Assembly: GCF_900105355.1 (NCBI RefSeq)
Contig: NZ_FNSC01000001.1
Span: forward strand, 1,054,001-1,118,000
Reading direction: 5' to 3'
Source of the DNA: Pseudomonas anguilliseptica
GTDB taxonomy: Bacteria; Pseudomonadota; Gammaproteobacteria; Pseudomonadales; Pseudomonadaceae
Length of the DNA stretch: 64,000 nt
Shown piece after piece: positions 9,566-21,400 of this stretch. A program made the position numbers and the translations under genes. The notes beneath the pieces are model-generated. The model saw only the letters and a program-made list of their open reading frames with translations, ran no database searches and was not told the DNA's origin. Each line of letters begins with the position of its first letter. Positions within the stretch are counted from its first letter, which is position 1.

Positions 9566-10811
9566 ACCGCAGAAAGCCCGAAATCAGCCAGCAGCGCCCA
9601 AGCCTGCGCCGCCTGCTGCATAACGCCCATCTGCGCGTCGCCCTGCTGGCCATGAGCCTGACCAGCCTGTCGCTGACCCTGGTCAGCCTGCTCGCGCTCA
9701 GCACCTACGCCAGCCATAACCTGCAACTGATCGCCCGCTCCCTGGCCTATACCCTGGAAGCCGCGGTGGTCGCGCCGCGGTGCGCGATGCCCTGGAACAG
9801 ATCTGCAAGACCGAAGAAATCGCCCAGGTGGCGGTCTTCGATAAAGACGGCGAATTGCTCGCCAGCCTCGACGCCCCCAATAACACCGTACTCAACAGCG
9901 CCGAACAATCGATCGCCCGCCTGTTGCTGCCCGAGGAGGTGATTCAACCCATCACCTACCAGGGCCAACAGATCGGCGCACTACATCTAAGCGGTCAAGG
10001 CACCACCCTGCTGCGCTTCCTGATCGGCGGCCTGCTTGGCCTGCTGGCTAGCCTGGCACTCAGTGCGCTGGGCGCCACCTATGGCTCCAAACGCATACAG
10101 CGGGCGATTACCCAACCGCTACGCAACCTGTCGCAAGTAGCGCACAACATTTCCATGGAGCGCACCTTCAACCAGCGCGTACCGGCCACCCATATCGCCG
10201 ACCTCAACGAGCTGGCCGAAGACTTCAACGCCCTGCTCGATCAACTGGAGGCCTGGCAGCATCAGCTGGAACGCGAGAACGCCTCGCTGGCGCACCAGGC
10301 CAGCCACGATGCCTTGACCGGCCTGCCCAACCGCGCCTTCTTCGAATCGCGCCTGCTCGGCAGCATGCGCGAAGCCCGCGACAGCCAGACGCAAATGGCT
10401 GTGCTGTTTCTCGACAGCAACCGTTTCAAGGAAATCAACGATCAGCTCGGCCACGCCGCCGGTGATGCCGTGCTGATCGCCATTGCGCAGCGCCTGCGCG
10501 CCCAATTGCGTGAGGGCGACACCGTTGCGCGTCTGGGCGGCGACGAGTTTGCCGTGCTGCTCAAACCCATTCACCAGGAAGACGATGCCGTGCTGATCGC
10601 CGACAAGATCATCGACAGTATGCATCAGCCCATCGCCCTGCCCGAAGGTGGCAGCATCACCACCTCCCTAAGCATCGGCATCGCCCTCTACCCGGAGCAC
10701 GCCGACAACCCCGAAGCCCTGGTGCACGAGGCGGACGTTGCCATGTACCACGCCAAGCGCAGCCAGGGCGGGCGAACCATGGCCAAAAGCCAGGACTCAC
10801 TTACCAACTGA
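9562..10811 (+). pseudogene. yfiN: Diguanylate cyclase YfiN/TpbB, frameshifted
   Basis: YfiN is the inner-membrane diguanylate cyclase controlled by YfiR. Frame 1 from 9562 encodes the cytoplasmic start, TM1 and the first periplasmic helix to EAAVV at 9771. The rest (AAVRDALEQIC, TM2, HAMP, GGDEF) is in another frame to 10811. In homologues EAAVV is followed by F-G-D and about nine residues before the AL segment, so about 10 bases (or another 3n+1) appear lost at 9771/9772. A 9-base direct repeat GCCGCGGTG flanks the junction (9760-9768, 9774-9782). The cyclase domain is otherwise intact, with RLGGDEF and the RxxD inhibitory site (REGD). It may be a real null allele or an assembly error. Confidence 0.85.
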
Positions 10812-10825
10812 AAAGGAGCTTCATC

Positions 10826-11314
10826 TTGCACAGCTTAATGCGTTTGATCTTTATCGGCGTGCTCGGCGCGGCACTGCTCATCAGCGGCTGCCAGAGCACA
10901 CCCAAAGGCCTCAGTGCCGAGCAGGTGGCCTTGCTCAAAAGCCATGGCTTCCAGTGGACCGAAGATCGCTGGGAACTCGGCCTCTCCGGCAAAGTGCTGT
11001 TCGATACCGACTCGGAAGTCGTCTCCAGCGCCAGCACCGCACAACTGACGCAAATCACCCAGGCACTGCTGGGCGTCGGCATTCAGCAGGTGCGCCTGGA
11101 AGGCCACACCGACAATGTCGGCCAGGCGGCTTATAACGAACAGCTGTCGCTGCGCCGCGCCAGGACAGTCGCGGCCGTAATGCAAGGCGCGGGAATGGAT
11201 GCTCGATTGATCGCAGCATACGGCATGGGCCAGAGCAAGCCGATCGCAGACAACAACACCGCCGAAGGGCGCAGCGAAAATCGCCGCGTGGCGATTATCG
11301 TCAGCACGCCTTGA
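10826..11314 (+). CDS. yfiB: YfiB outer-membrane OmpA-like lipoprotein
   Basis: YfiB is the outer-membrane lipoprotein that sequesters YfiR and so releases YfiN. The protein has a lipobox (LLISGCQS) and an OmpA/peptidoglycan-binding domain with VRLEGHTDNVG, LSLRRARTVA and RSENRRVAIIV. The region before the domain (GFQWTEDRWELGLSGKVLF) matches the YfiB linker that contacts YfiR. The TTG at 10826 is favoured because AAGGAG at 10813-10818 is 7 bases upstream; an ATG at 10838 is too far. It completes yfiR-yfiN-yfiB and lies 14 bases after yfiN. Confidence 0.9.
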   Translation: MHSLMRLIFIGVLGAALLISGCQSTPKGLSAEQVALLKSHGFQWTEDRWELGLSGKVLFDTDSEVVSSASTAQLTQITQALLGVGIQQVRLEGHTDNVGQAAYNEQLSLRRARTVAAVMQGAGMDARLIAAYGMGQSKPIADNNTAEGRSENRRVAIIVSTP

Positions 11315-11854
11315 TCAGTGCCTGGCCGGGTACTCGGTGCACAGAGCAGCCGGCGTCAGCTGTTGCTCGCGCCAGCTGAATGCCACCGGCCACAGCTGCT
11401 GGTCAATCTGCGCTAACTGCCAGAGCTCGGCAAAACTGCGCTGCTGCGCCGGGTGCAGAACATCCGGTACCAACAAGGCAAGCGGCCAGAGGACGAAAGC
11501 GTTCTTGAGGATTTCTGCACGCGGCAGGATCAAGCCGTCGAAGTTGCCGACCAGATCGCCATACAGCAGCACGTCGATATCCAGCGGCAATCCCTTACGC
11601 TCAGGCGCATAGCGGCCGTTGTCGGCTTCGATAAATTTCAGCCGTCGGTCCAGCTCACCCAGCGGCAGGTCGCTGTAGCCGGCCACCACCAGATTGAAGA
11701 ACGGCCCGCTCTTGATGCCCACCGCCTGGCTTTCGAATACCGGCGAACAGCGCATCTCACTGAGCAGGCCAGCAAGCGCATCGAGGCCAGCACACAGGTG
11801 TGCTTCGCGGCCGATATTGCTGCCCAGACCGAGTAGTACGGGAGTTAGCGACAT
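11315..11854 (-). CDS. folK: 2-amino-4-hydroxy-6-hydroxymethyldihydropteridine pyrophosphokinase
   Basis: HPPK transfers pyrophosphate from ATP to 6-hydroxymethyl-7,8-dihydropterin in folate synthesis. The 179-residue protein has the family landmarks LLGLGSNIG at the N terminus, SPVFESQAVG, FFNLVVAG, and the catalytic loop R-Y-A-P-E-R-K-G-L-P-L-D-I-D-V-L. The gene overlaps folB by 10 bases, so the aldolase that makes its substrate is translated just upstream. It is a divergent-type paralogue of the folK in the panB operon that many pseudomonads also carry. Confidence 0.92.
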   Translation of the reverse strand: MSLTPVLLGLGSNIGREAHLCAGLDALAGLLSEMRCSPVFESQAVGIKSGPFFNLVVAGYSDLPLGELDRRLKFIEADNGRYAPERKGLPLDIDVLLYGDLVGNFDGLILPRAEILKNAFVLWPLALLVPDVLHPAQQRSFAELWQLAQIDQQLWPVAFSWREQQLTPAALCTEYPARH

Positions 11855-12201
11855 CCGCGCTCGATCTCCACGCCCACCCCACCACTGGCCGCCGGCACCG
11901 CGCCGGGCTTGGTCAGCTTGAGCCGCATCCAGGGAATCTGGAACTCAGCCATCAGCAACTCGACCAACCGCTCGGCAAAGGTTTCCACCAAGATAAACTG
12001 CGACTCGCTGGCAAACGCCTGAATCCGCTGCGAGACCTTGGCGTAATCCAGTGCCTTGTCCAGCTCGTCACCAGCGGCGGCCGGACGGTTATCCCAACCC
12101 AGGTACAGGTCCAGACGCAAACACTGGCGAATGGTGCGCTCCCAGTCGTAGGCGCCAATCACCGTATCGACCTCCAGACCCTCGATAAAAACTGTGTCCA
12201 A
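11845..12201 (-). CDS. folB: Dihydroneopterin aldolase
   Basis: FolB cleaves 7,8-dihydroneopterin to 6-hydroxymethyldihydropterin and glycolaldehyde, feeding FolK. The protein (118 residues from the chosen start) shows VFIEGLEVDTVIGAYDWER, LDYAKVSQRI, the catalytic ETFAERL region and KLTKPGAVPAA. The TTG at 12201 is taken as start because homologues begin at M-D-x-V-F-I-E-G-L-E-V and GGAG lies 7 bases upstream. A GTG at 12219 would add six unconserved residues. It overlaps folK and is divergent from plsY across 65 bases. Confidence 0.88.
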   Translation of the reverse strand: MDTVFIEGLEVDTVIGAYDWERTIRQCLRLDLYLGWDNRPAAAGDELDKALDYAKVSQRIQAFASESQFILVETFAERLVELLMAEFQIPWMRLKLTKPGAVPAASGGVGVEIERGCR

Positions 12202-12266
12202 GCACGCTCTCCGTGGCACGACAAGGCTGCCGCACCTAGTTAGAATCAGGGCTCCCTTGCCCCGGA

Positions 12267-12845
12267 ATGGATACCATGTTTTGGCTGTTGGCGTCCCTCG
12301 CCTACCTGCTCGGCTCGTTGTCCTTCGCCATTCTGCTCAGTCGCCTAAGCGGCGGGCCAGACCCGCGCGCCAGTGGCTCGGGCAACCCCGGCGCCACCAA
12401 CATGTTCCGGGTCGCCGGCAAACGCCTGGCCATCCTCACGCTGATCGGCGACCTGCTCAAAGGCCTGCTGCCGGTACTGATCGCCAGCCTGCTCGACTTC
12501 AGCCTGCAGCAGCAGGCCTGGGTCGGTCTGGCAGCCGTTGTCGGCCACCTGTATCCGTTGTACTTCAACTTCCGTGGCGGCAAAGGTGTCGCCACGGCCG
12601 CCGGCATGCTCCTGGGCCTATACCCGCCGGCCGCCCTGCTGGCCGTTGCCGCCTGGTTACTGACGTTTGTCCTGACCCGCACCAGTTCGCTGGCCGCGCT
12701 GACCGCCACACCTCTGACCCTGCCATTACTGGCCTGGCAACAACCCGACGCACTGCTTCCCGTCTGTGCACTGACCGGGCTGATCGTCTGGCGCCATCGC
12801 GGCAATTTACGCGATCTGTTCGCCGGCAGTGAGCGGCATTTCTAA
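12267..12845 (+). CDS. plsY: Glycerol-3-phosphate acyltransferase PlsY
   Basis: This inner-membrane enzyme acylates glycerol-3-phosphate from acyl-phosphate, the first step of phosphatidic acid synthesis. The 192-residue protein has about five membrane segments and the three PlsY cytoplasmic motifs: [12 protein letters not shown] (motif 1), [18 protein letters not shown] (motif 2) and the C-terminal RHRGN region (motif 3). The plsY-folB-tsaD neighbourhood is conserved in Pseudomonas. It faces tsaD convergently with 24 bases between stops. Confidence 0.95.
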   Translation: MDTMFWLLASLAYLLGSLSFAILLSRLSGGPDPRASGSGNPGATNMFRVAGKRLAILTLIGDLLKGLLPVLIASLLDFSLQQQAWVGLAAVVGHLYPLYFNFRGGKGVATAAGMLLGLYPPAALLAVAAWLLTFVLTRTSSLAALTATPLTLPLLAWQQPDALLPVCALTGLIVWRHRGNLRDLFAGSERHF

Positions 12846-12869
12846 ATCGAACGAGTGGATCCGGCCGGC

Positions 12870-13895
12870 TTACAGCGCCGGCAGTTGCTCCATAGGCCAA
12901 CGCGCCTGCACCTTGATGCTCAAATCCTCATGCTGACCCGCCAGCAAACGCTGGCAGCCTGCATAGGCAATCATCGCGCCGTTATCGGTGCAGAACGCCG
13001 GGCGGGCGTAGAACACGCCGCCCTTCAGCTCAGCGAGCATCTTTTCCAGCGACTGACGCAACGCCTGGTTGGCACTCACCCCACCGGCGATCACCAGGTT
13101 ATTCAACCCGGTTTGCTTAAGTGCGCGCTTGCATTTAATGGTGAGGGTATCGACCACCGCCTGCTGGAACGCCAGGGCGATGTCGCAACGGGTCTGCTCG
13201 GAGTTGTCGCCCGCAGCCTGGCACTGCTGCCAGGTGTTCAGGGTAAAGGTCTTCAGGCCGCTAAAGCTGAACTCCAGCCCAGGGCGATCGGTCATCGGCC
13301 GGGGGAACTTGAAGCGCCCCGGCGTGCCATTCAGCGCCAACCGGGCAATCTCCGGCCCGCCGGGGTACTGCAAGCCCATCAGTTTGGCCGTCTTGTCGAA
13401 GGCCTCGCCTGCCGCATCATCCAGAGACTCACCAAGCAGCTGGTACTGACCGATGCCATCTACGCGAACCAGCTGGGTATGCCCGCCCGACACCAACAAA
13501 GCGACGAACGGGAAAGCCGGTGGTTGTTCCTCCAGCATCGGCGCCAGCAGGTGGCCTTCCATATGATGCACACCGAGCGCCGGAATGTCCCAGGCAAAGG
13601 CCAGCGCCTGCGCACAGGACGCCCCCACCAGCAGCGCGCCAACCAGGCCAGGACCGGCGGTGTAGGCGATGGCGTCGATGTCAGTCGCAACGCAGTCGGC
13701 CTCGCTCAACACCTGACGGATCAACGGCAGCATGCGCTTGACGTGATCGCGAGAGGCCAGTTCCGGTACTACGCCGCCATACACACGGTGCAGATCAATC
13801 TGACTGAACAACGCATCGGCCAGCAGGCCACGCTCGCTGTCGTAAAGCGCGACACCGGTTTCGTCGCAGGAGGTTTCCAATCCCAGAACCAGCAT
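12870..13895 (-). CDS. tsaD: tRNA N6-threonylcarbamoyladenosine synthase subunit TsaD
   Basis: TsaD transfers threonylcarbamoyl to A37 of ANN-decoding tRNAs with TsaB and TsaE. The 341-residue protein has the ASKHA ATPase fold: [18 protein letters not shown] at the N terminus, the metal-binding HMEGH motif, [24 protein letters not shown] and [13 protein letters not shown]. Its length is normal for the family. It is divergent from rpsU, with about 200 bases between the starts that hold both promoters. Confidence 0.97.
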   Translation of the reverse strand: MLVLGLETSCDETGVALYDSERGLLADALFSQIDLHRVYGGVVPELASRDHVKRMLPLIRQVLSEADCVATDIDAIAYTAGPGLVGALLVGASCAQALAFAWDIPALGVHHMEGHLLAPMLEEQPPAFPFVALLVSGGHTQLVRVDGIGQYQLLGESLDDAAGEAFDKTAKLMGLQYPGGPEIARLALNGTPGRFKFPRPMTDRPGLEFSFSGLKTFTLNTWQQCQAAGDNSEQTRCDIALAFQQAVVDTLTIKCKRALKQTGLNNLVIAGGVSANQALRQSLEKMLAELKGGVFYARPAFCTDNGAMIAYAGCQRLLAGQHEDLSIKVQARWPMEQLPAL

Positions 13896-14099
13896 GGGCA
13901 GTGCCTTGTAGTAGTGTGTGCAACTTCGAAGGCGCGCATGATAATGGCCGCTGACGCGAGCCGGCCAGCGCTTTTCGATCAGAGGCTTTGCATTCCGCGC
14001 GACGAGGCGGTAACATCCGCAACCCTTAAAAACCTACGTTCTCCAGCGCCATTTGCCAGGAGCAACGTTACCCCCGGTAATAAAGAAGGTACGCCCTGG

Positions 14100-14315
14100 A
14101 TGCCAGCCGTCAAAGTTAAAGAGAACGAACCCTTCGACGTAGCTCTGCGTCGTTTCAAGCGCTCCTGCGAAAAAGCCGGTGTTCTGGCTGAAGTTCGCAG
14201 CCGTGAATTCTACGAAAAGCCGACTTCCGAGCGTAAGCGTAAAGCAGCAGCCGCTGTTAAGCGTCACGCCAAGAAAGTGCAGCGCGAGCAGCGCCGCAGC
14301 GTTCGCCTGTACTAA
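14100..14315 (+). CDS. rpsU: 30S ribosomal protein S21
   Basis: 71 residues starting [20 protein letters not shown] and ending in the basic tail [11 protein letters not shown] typical of S21, the small late-assembly protein of the 30S platform. It is the first gene of the macromolecular-synthesis operon rpsU-dnaG-rpoD. A longer in-frame reading begins at 12855, but it is antisense to tsaD; the family length and a Shine-Dalgarno (AAGG, 14086-14089) fix the start at 14100. Confidence 0.97.
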   Translation: MPAVKVKENEPFDVALRRFKRSCEKAGVLAEVRSREFYEKPTSERKRKAAAAVKRHAKKVQREQRRSVRLY

Positions 14316-14336
14316 TCAGTACAAGCAGCGCCTGAT

Positions 14337-14362
14337 ACCCGGCTTCGGCCGGGTTTCGCTTT
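14337..14362 (+). terminator. Terminator after rpsU
   Basis: ACCCGGC-TTCG-GCCGGGT is a perfect 7-bp stem with a tetraloop, followed by TTCGCTTTT. It sits 21 bases after rpsU, where the E. coli operon also has an attenuating terminator that lets S21 be made in excess over primase. Confidence 0.8.
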
Positions 14363-14363
14363 T

Positions 14364-14409
14364 AGACTCCGCGCCACCTCCGGGTGACGATCGGAGTCTT
14401 TTAGTTTTT
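14364..14409 (+). terminator. Second terminator between rpsU and dnaG
   Basis: An 8-bp stem, AGACTCCG with CGGAGTCT, closes a 20-base loop and is followed by TTTAGTTTTT. In tandem with the preceding hairpin it would further cut read-through into dnaG. Confidence 0.7.
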
Positions 14410-14455
14410 GCCCCGACCTGTTCTGCCTCAGTGCATGACAGTATTCTGAGTGCCT

Positions 14456-16438
14456 ATGGCCGGCCTGATCCCACAGTCGTTTATCGATGACCTGCTCAAC
14501 CGCACCGACATCGTCGACGTGGTCGCCTCGCGCATCCAGCTGAAAAAGGCCGGCAAAAACTACACCGCCTGCTGCCCCTTCCACAAAGAAAAAACCCCCT
14601 CGTTCAGCGTCAGCCCGGACAAACAGTTCTATTACTGCTTTGGCTGCGGCGCCGGCGGCAACGCCCTGGGTTTTGTCATGGACCACGACCAACTCGATTT
14701 CCCCCAGGCAATCGAGGACCTGGCCAAGCGCGCCGGCATGGAAGTGCCACGCGAGGAAGGCGGACGCAACAACAAGCCACGCCAACCCACCGACTCACCG
14801 CTGTACCCGCTGCTGACCGCCGCCGCCGAGTACTACAAACAAGCGCTGAAAAATCACCCGCAACGCAAAGCTGCCATCGACTACCTCAAGGGCCGCGGCC
14901 TGTCCGGCGAGATCGCCCGCGACTTCGGCATGGGCTTCGCCCCACCCGGCTGGGACAACCTGCTCAAACACCTGACCAGCGACAGCCTGCAGCAAAAGGC
15001 CATGATCGACGCCGGCCTGCTGGTGGAAAACGCCGAAAGCGGCAAGCGTTACGACCGCTTCCGTGATCGCATCATGTTTCCCATCCGCGACAGCCGCGGC
15101 CGGGTGATCGCCTTTGGCGGCAGGGTGTTAGGTGACGAGAAGCCGAAATACCTGAACTCCCCGGAAACCCCGGTGTTCCATAAGGGGCAAGAGCTTTACG
15201 GGCTGTTCGAGGCGCGCAAGCACAACCGCGACCTTGACGAAATCATGGTGGTCGAAGGCTACATGGACGTGATCGCCCTGGCCCAGCAAGGCCTGCGCAA
15301 CGCCGTTGCCACCCTCGGCACCGCCACCAGCGAAGAACACCTCAAACGCCTGTTTCGCGTCGTGCCCAGCGTATTGTTCTGCTTCGATGGCGACGCCGCC
15401 GGGCGCAACGCGGCCTGGCGCGCCCTGGAGGCGACCCTGTCAAGCCTGCAGGACGGTCGCCGCGCACGCTTTCTGTTTCTACCCGACGGCGAAGACCCGG
15501 ACACCCTGGTACGCAGCGAAGGCACCGACGCCTTCCGCGCCCGCATCAATCAGCACGCCCAGCCGCTGGCCGACTACTTCTTTCAGCAGCTCAGCGAAGA
15601 AGCCGACCCGCGCTCCCTGGAAGGCAAAGCACACCTGATGACCCTGGCCGCGCCGCTGATCGACAAGATACCCGGCAACAACCTGCGCGCCCTGATGCGT
15701 CAGCGCCTGAGCGAAATCACCGGACTGTCCGGCGAACCCCAGCAGCAGATGGCGCCAACTGCGCGCAGCAGCCAGCCAAGCCAGAACAGCGCACCGCCCA
15801 GCGACTACCCGGATTACCCCGAGATCCCCGACAGCGCCTATTACGATGTCGAGCCGAGCCGCAACGAATACGAAAACCCCAGCCCTGCGCCGCAATTCGA
15901 ACACAACAGCGGAAAAGGCAAGGGCAACTGGAAGAAAGACGGCGGCAAGTGGAGCAAAAAGGGCCAGGGCGAATTCGCACCACGCGCACCGCGCACCGCC
16001 GTCAGCGTCGAATCGCCACACCTGAGCGCGCTGCGCACCCTGCTGCACCACCCGCAATTGGCGCAAAAGGTCGAAGATGTCAGCCACTTCGCCGCCGAAG
16101 ACGATACATACGCCCAATTGCTGGTCGCCCTGCTTGGCGCCCTGCAGAAGAGTCCCAACCTGCGCTCACTGCAACTGATCGCACGCTGGCACGGCACCGA
16201 ACAGGGCCGTCTATTGCGCGCCTTGGCTGAAAAGGAATGGTTGATTTCAGCCGACAACCTTGAACAACAGTTTTTCGACACTATAACTAGTTTAGTAGCC
16301 CGCCAACGCGAGCGCAGCCTGGAACATTTGCTGCGCAAAGCCCGTCAAAGTGAGCTGAGCGCAGAAGAGAAAGATCAGCTGCGCAGCTTGCTGAGCCGTA
16401 ATGCATCACCGGTAATCCCGAGTCCAACTGGCGCTTAG
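14456..16438 (+). CDS. dnaG: DNA primase
   Basis: DnaG makes RNA primers for replication. The 660-residue protein has, in order, a CHC2 zinc-binding domain (CPFHKEKTPSF with YYCFGCGAGG, about residues 38-65), the primase core with TOPRIM motifs (VVEGYMDVIAL and CFDGDAAGRNA) and a C-terminal DnaB-interaction domain after a long Gln/Ser/Pro/Lys-rich linker at about 425-515. The start MAGLIPQSFIDDLL matches the family; an in-frame GTG at 14450 is not used by homologues. The ORF ends 66 bases before rpoD. Confidence 0.97.
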   Translation: MAGLIPQSFIDDLLNRTDIVDVVASRIQLKKAGKNYTACCPFHKEKTPSFSVSPDKQFYYCFGCGAGGNALGFVMDHDQLDFPQAIEDLAKRAGMEVPREEGGRNNKPRQPTDSPLYPLLTAAAEYYKQALKNHPQRKAAIDYLKGRGLSGEIARDFGMGFAPPGWDNLLKHLTSDSLQQKAMIDAGLLVENAESGKRYDRFRDRIMFPIRDSRGRVIAFGGRVLGDEKPKYLNSPETPVFHKGQELYGLFEARKHNRDLDEIMVVEGYMDVIALAQQGLRNAVATLGTATSEEHLKRLFRVVPSVLFCFDGDAAGRNAAWRALEATLSSLQDGRRARFLFLPDGEDPDTLVRSEGTDAFRARINQHAQPLADYFFQQLSEEADPRSLEGKAHLMTLAAPLIDKIPGNNLRALMRQRLSEITGLSGEPQQQMAPTARSSQPSQNSAPPSDYPDYPEIPDSAYYDVEPSRNEYENPSPAPQFEHNSGKGKGNWKKDGGKWSKKGQGEFAPRAPRTAVSVESPHLSALRTLLHHPQLAQKVEDVSHFAAEDDTYAQLLVALLGALQKSPNLRSLQLIARWHGTEQGRLLRALAEKEWLISADNLEQQFFDTITSLVARQRERSLEHLLRKARQSELSAEEKDQLRSLLSRNASPVIPSPTGA

Positions 16439-16452
16439 GGGTGTTACTCGGG

Positions 16453-16458
16453 TATAAT
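16453..16458 (+). promoter_or_regulatory. Possible -10 box upstream of rpoD
   Basis: A perfect TATAAT occurs 47 bases before the rpoD start. I find no convincing -35 at the right spacing, because the expected position falls in the end of dnaG. Internal rpoD promoters are usual in this operon, so this is a plausible but unproven site. Confidence 0.4.
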
Positions 16459-16504
16459 CCGCGGCTTGTTTTTGCCCGCCAAGACCTTCAGTGGATAGGG
16501 TGTT

Positions 16505-18349
<1,845 letters not shown>

Positions 18350-18355
18350 CACCAG

Positions 18356-18380
18356 AACCCCCGGCCCTGTCGGGGGTTTT
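18356..18380 (+). terminator. rpoD terminator
   Basis: CCCCCG-GCCCTGT-CGGGGG stem with a T-run directly after, 9 bases past the rpoD stop. A classical intrinsic terminator. Confidence 0.88.
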
Positions 18381-18454
18381 GCATTCTGGGCAACTACCAA
18401 GGCCTGCCTGGCGGGTCTACACTTTTCCCAATTGCCCAGCGAACGAGTCAGCTC

Positions 18455-21400
18455 ATGCCGCGTGTTGCAGCCACCCTCCTACTGTGTCTGGCGTGCTGGG
18501 CCGTGCCCGCGCTGAGCCTTGAGCTGACGCCCGCCGAGCAAACATGGCTGGCCGAACATCCGCAACTGAGTCTGGGCGTTGACCGCGACTGGCACCCTTA
18601 CGAATTTATCGATGACGACGGCCTCTACCAGGGCCTTGCCGCCGACTATGTGCGCCTGATTGAACAACGCCTGCCGATTACTCTGCGCCCAGCGCCCGCA
18701 CAGAACTGGAGCGAAGTGCTGGCCGATGCCAGAACCGGCAAGCTGCACCTGCTGCCCAGCCTGATGGCCACCCCCGAACGCCAGCAGTACTTGACCTTCA
18801 CCCGCCCCTACCTCGACTTCCCGATTGTTATTCTTAGCCAGGAACAAGGCCCGCAACCGCGCAGACTGCGCGAGCTACAAGGGCTGCGCGTGGCCGTGGT
18901 CGACAGTTACGCCACCCACGAACTGCTGCGCGACAAACACCCCGAGCTGCGTCTTTGGCCGCGTCCCAGTGTGGCCGCCGCCTTGCAGGCATTGGCATCC
19001 GGGCAAGCCGACGCGATGCTTGGGGACCTCGCCTCCAGCGTCTGGCATCTGCGCCAGCTCAAGCTCGATGGCATTGTCATCAGCGGCCAGACGCCCTATC
19101 GCTACCAACTGGCCATGGCCATGGCCGTACCCAAGGACCAAGCCATCCTGGCCGGCATTCTCGACAAGCTGTTGAGCGAACTCACCCCGAGCGAGATTGC
19201 AGAAATCCAGCAGCGCTGGGTGGGCGACCCGCTTGACGAGCGCCCGTTCTGGCGCAGCCTGCTGCTGTTTGGCCTGCCTGGGTTGTTGGCAGCCCTGCTG
19301 ATCATCTTCAGCATCCTGCGCATCAATCACCGCCTGCGCAGTGAGATGCACAACCGCGCCCTACTGGAAGGCGAACTGCGCAATAGCGAGCAGCACTACC
19401 GCGGTCTGGTGGAAAGCCTCAACGCGGTTGCCTGGCAAATGGATCCCAGCGACTTCCGCTACACCTATGTCGCCCCCCAGGCGGAGCGCCTGCTCGGCTA
19501 TCCGCCGCAGGACTGGCTGCAACCTGGCTTTATCGAACGCATCCTGCACCCCGACGACGCGCATCGCACCCTCGACTACTGCCGCAGCGAAACCCAGGCT
19601 GGCCGCGACCACAGCCTGGATTACCGCATGCTCGCCGCCGACGGCCGCGAGGTCTGGGTACGCGACATTGTCACGCTGTCGCCGCAGGATGGCGGCCCGA
19701 TGCTGCGCGGCCTGCTGATCGACATCACCGAAACCAAGCGCACCGAACAGGCCCTGGCCCTGTCAGAGCAGAAATTCGCCTCAGTATTCCACAACTGCCC
19801 GGACATCATCGCCCTGCTCAACCTGCACGACGGTCGCCTGCTGGCGGTCAACAACACCTTCGAGCAACAGTTCGGCATCAGCGCCGCCGAAGCCATCGGC
19901 CACACCAGCTCGGAGCTGAACCTGTGGATCGAACAAGGCATCGGTCCACGCATTCTGGAAATGCTGCGCAAGGGTAATGCGCACAACATCGAAGTCACGT
20001 TCCGCCGCCGCGACGGCAGCCAGTTCACCGCACTGATTTCCGCACAACGTGTCAGCCTGGACGACAGCAGCACCCTGGTCGTAGCGGTACGTGACGTCAG
20101 CGAGCTGAAAGACACCCAGCAGCGCCTCAAGCTGTCCGAAGACAAATTCGCCAAGGCCTTCCACGCCTCTCCCGACGGTCTATTGATCACCCGCCTGAGC
20201 GACGGTCAGCTGCTGGACGTCAACGAAGGCTTCAGCCGCATCACCGGCTACAGCATCAATGAGGCGACCGACAGCTCCACCCTGCAGCTGGGCATCTGGG
20301 CCGACCCGGACGACCGCACCCGCATGTTCGAGCACGTGCAAAAACACGGTTCAGTGCGCGACTTCCGCGCCCTTATTCGCACCCGCAACGGCTCACTGCG
20401 CACTTGCGAGATGTCGGTGCAACCGATCCCCATCGAAGGCGACACCTGCATGCTGACCATCGCGCGCGACATTACTGAGCGCGAGCAGATGCAGGAAAAC
20501 CTCAAGCAGGCTGCCACCGTCTTCGAAAGCACTGCCGAAGGCGTGATGATCACCGACCTGCAGCAGCGCATAACTGCGGTCAATCGTGCTTTCACCACCA
20601 TCACCGGCTACAGCGAAGCCGAAGCCCTCGGCCAGTCGCCGCGCCTGCTCGCCTCCGGCAACCACGACAGCGCGTTCTACGCCGCCATGTGGCACAACCT
20701 CAGCGCCTCCGGGCACTGGCAAGGCGAGATATGGAACAAGCGCAAAAACGGCGAACTCTACCCGGAATGGCTGACCATCAGCGCCGTGCGCGACAGCGAT
20801 CAGCAGATCACCCACTTTGTCGGCGTATTTGCCGATATCAGCTCGCTCAAGCACGCCCAGGCCAGCCTTGATCACCAGGCCCATCACGACCCGCTCACCG
20901 GCCTGCCCAACCGCATGCTGTTCGAAGCGCGCCTGCGCGCCGCCCTCGAAGACGCGCACATCGACAAACGCATGGGCGCCGTACTGTTTATCGACCTGGA
21001 CCGCTTCAAACACATCAACGACAGCCTCGGCCACCCGGTCGGCGACGAACTACTCAAGAGCATTGCCGAACGTCTGAAGGCCCACCTGCGCGATATCGAC
21101 ACCGTGGCCCGCCTCGGCGGTGATGAATTCATCATCCTGCTGCCCGGCCTGCAACATGATGACGATGCCGAGCTGGTGGCGCACAAGCTACTCGACTGCT
21201 TCAGCCTGCCCTTCCGGTTCGACGAACAGGAGCTGTTTATCAGCGCCAGCATCGGCATCAGCCGCTACCCGGATGACGGCGATGATGTCGCCACCCTGGT
21301 GAAAAATGCCGACGCCGCCATGTACCGCTCCAAGGCGCGCGGGCGCAACCGCGTCGAGCTGTACACCCGCGACCTGACCTTCCAGGCCACCGAACGCATG

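Noticed and set aside
12855..14099. Long reading frame leading into rpsU
   Set aside because: It is antisense to tsaD, and S21 has a fixed length of 71 residues with its own Shine-Dalgarno.
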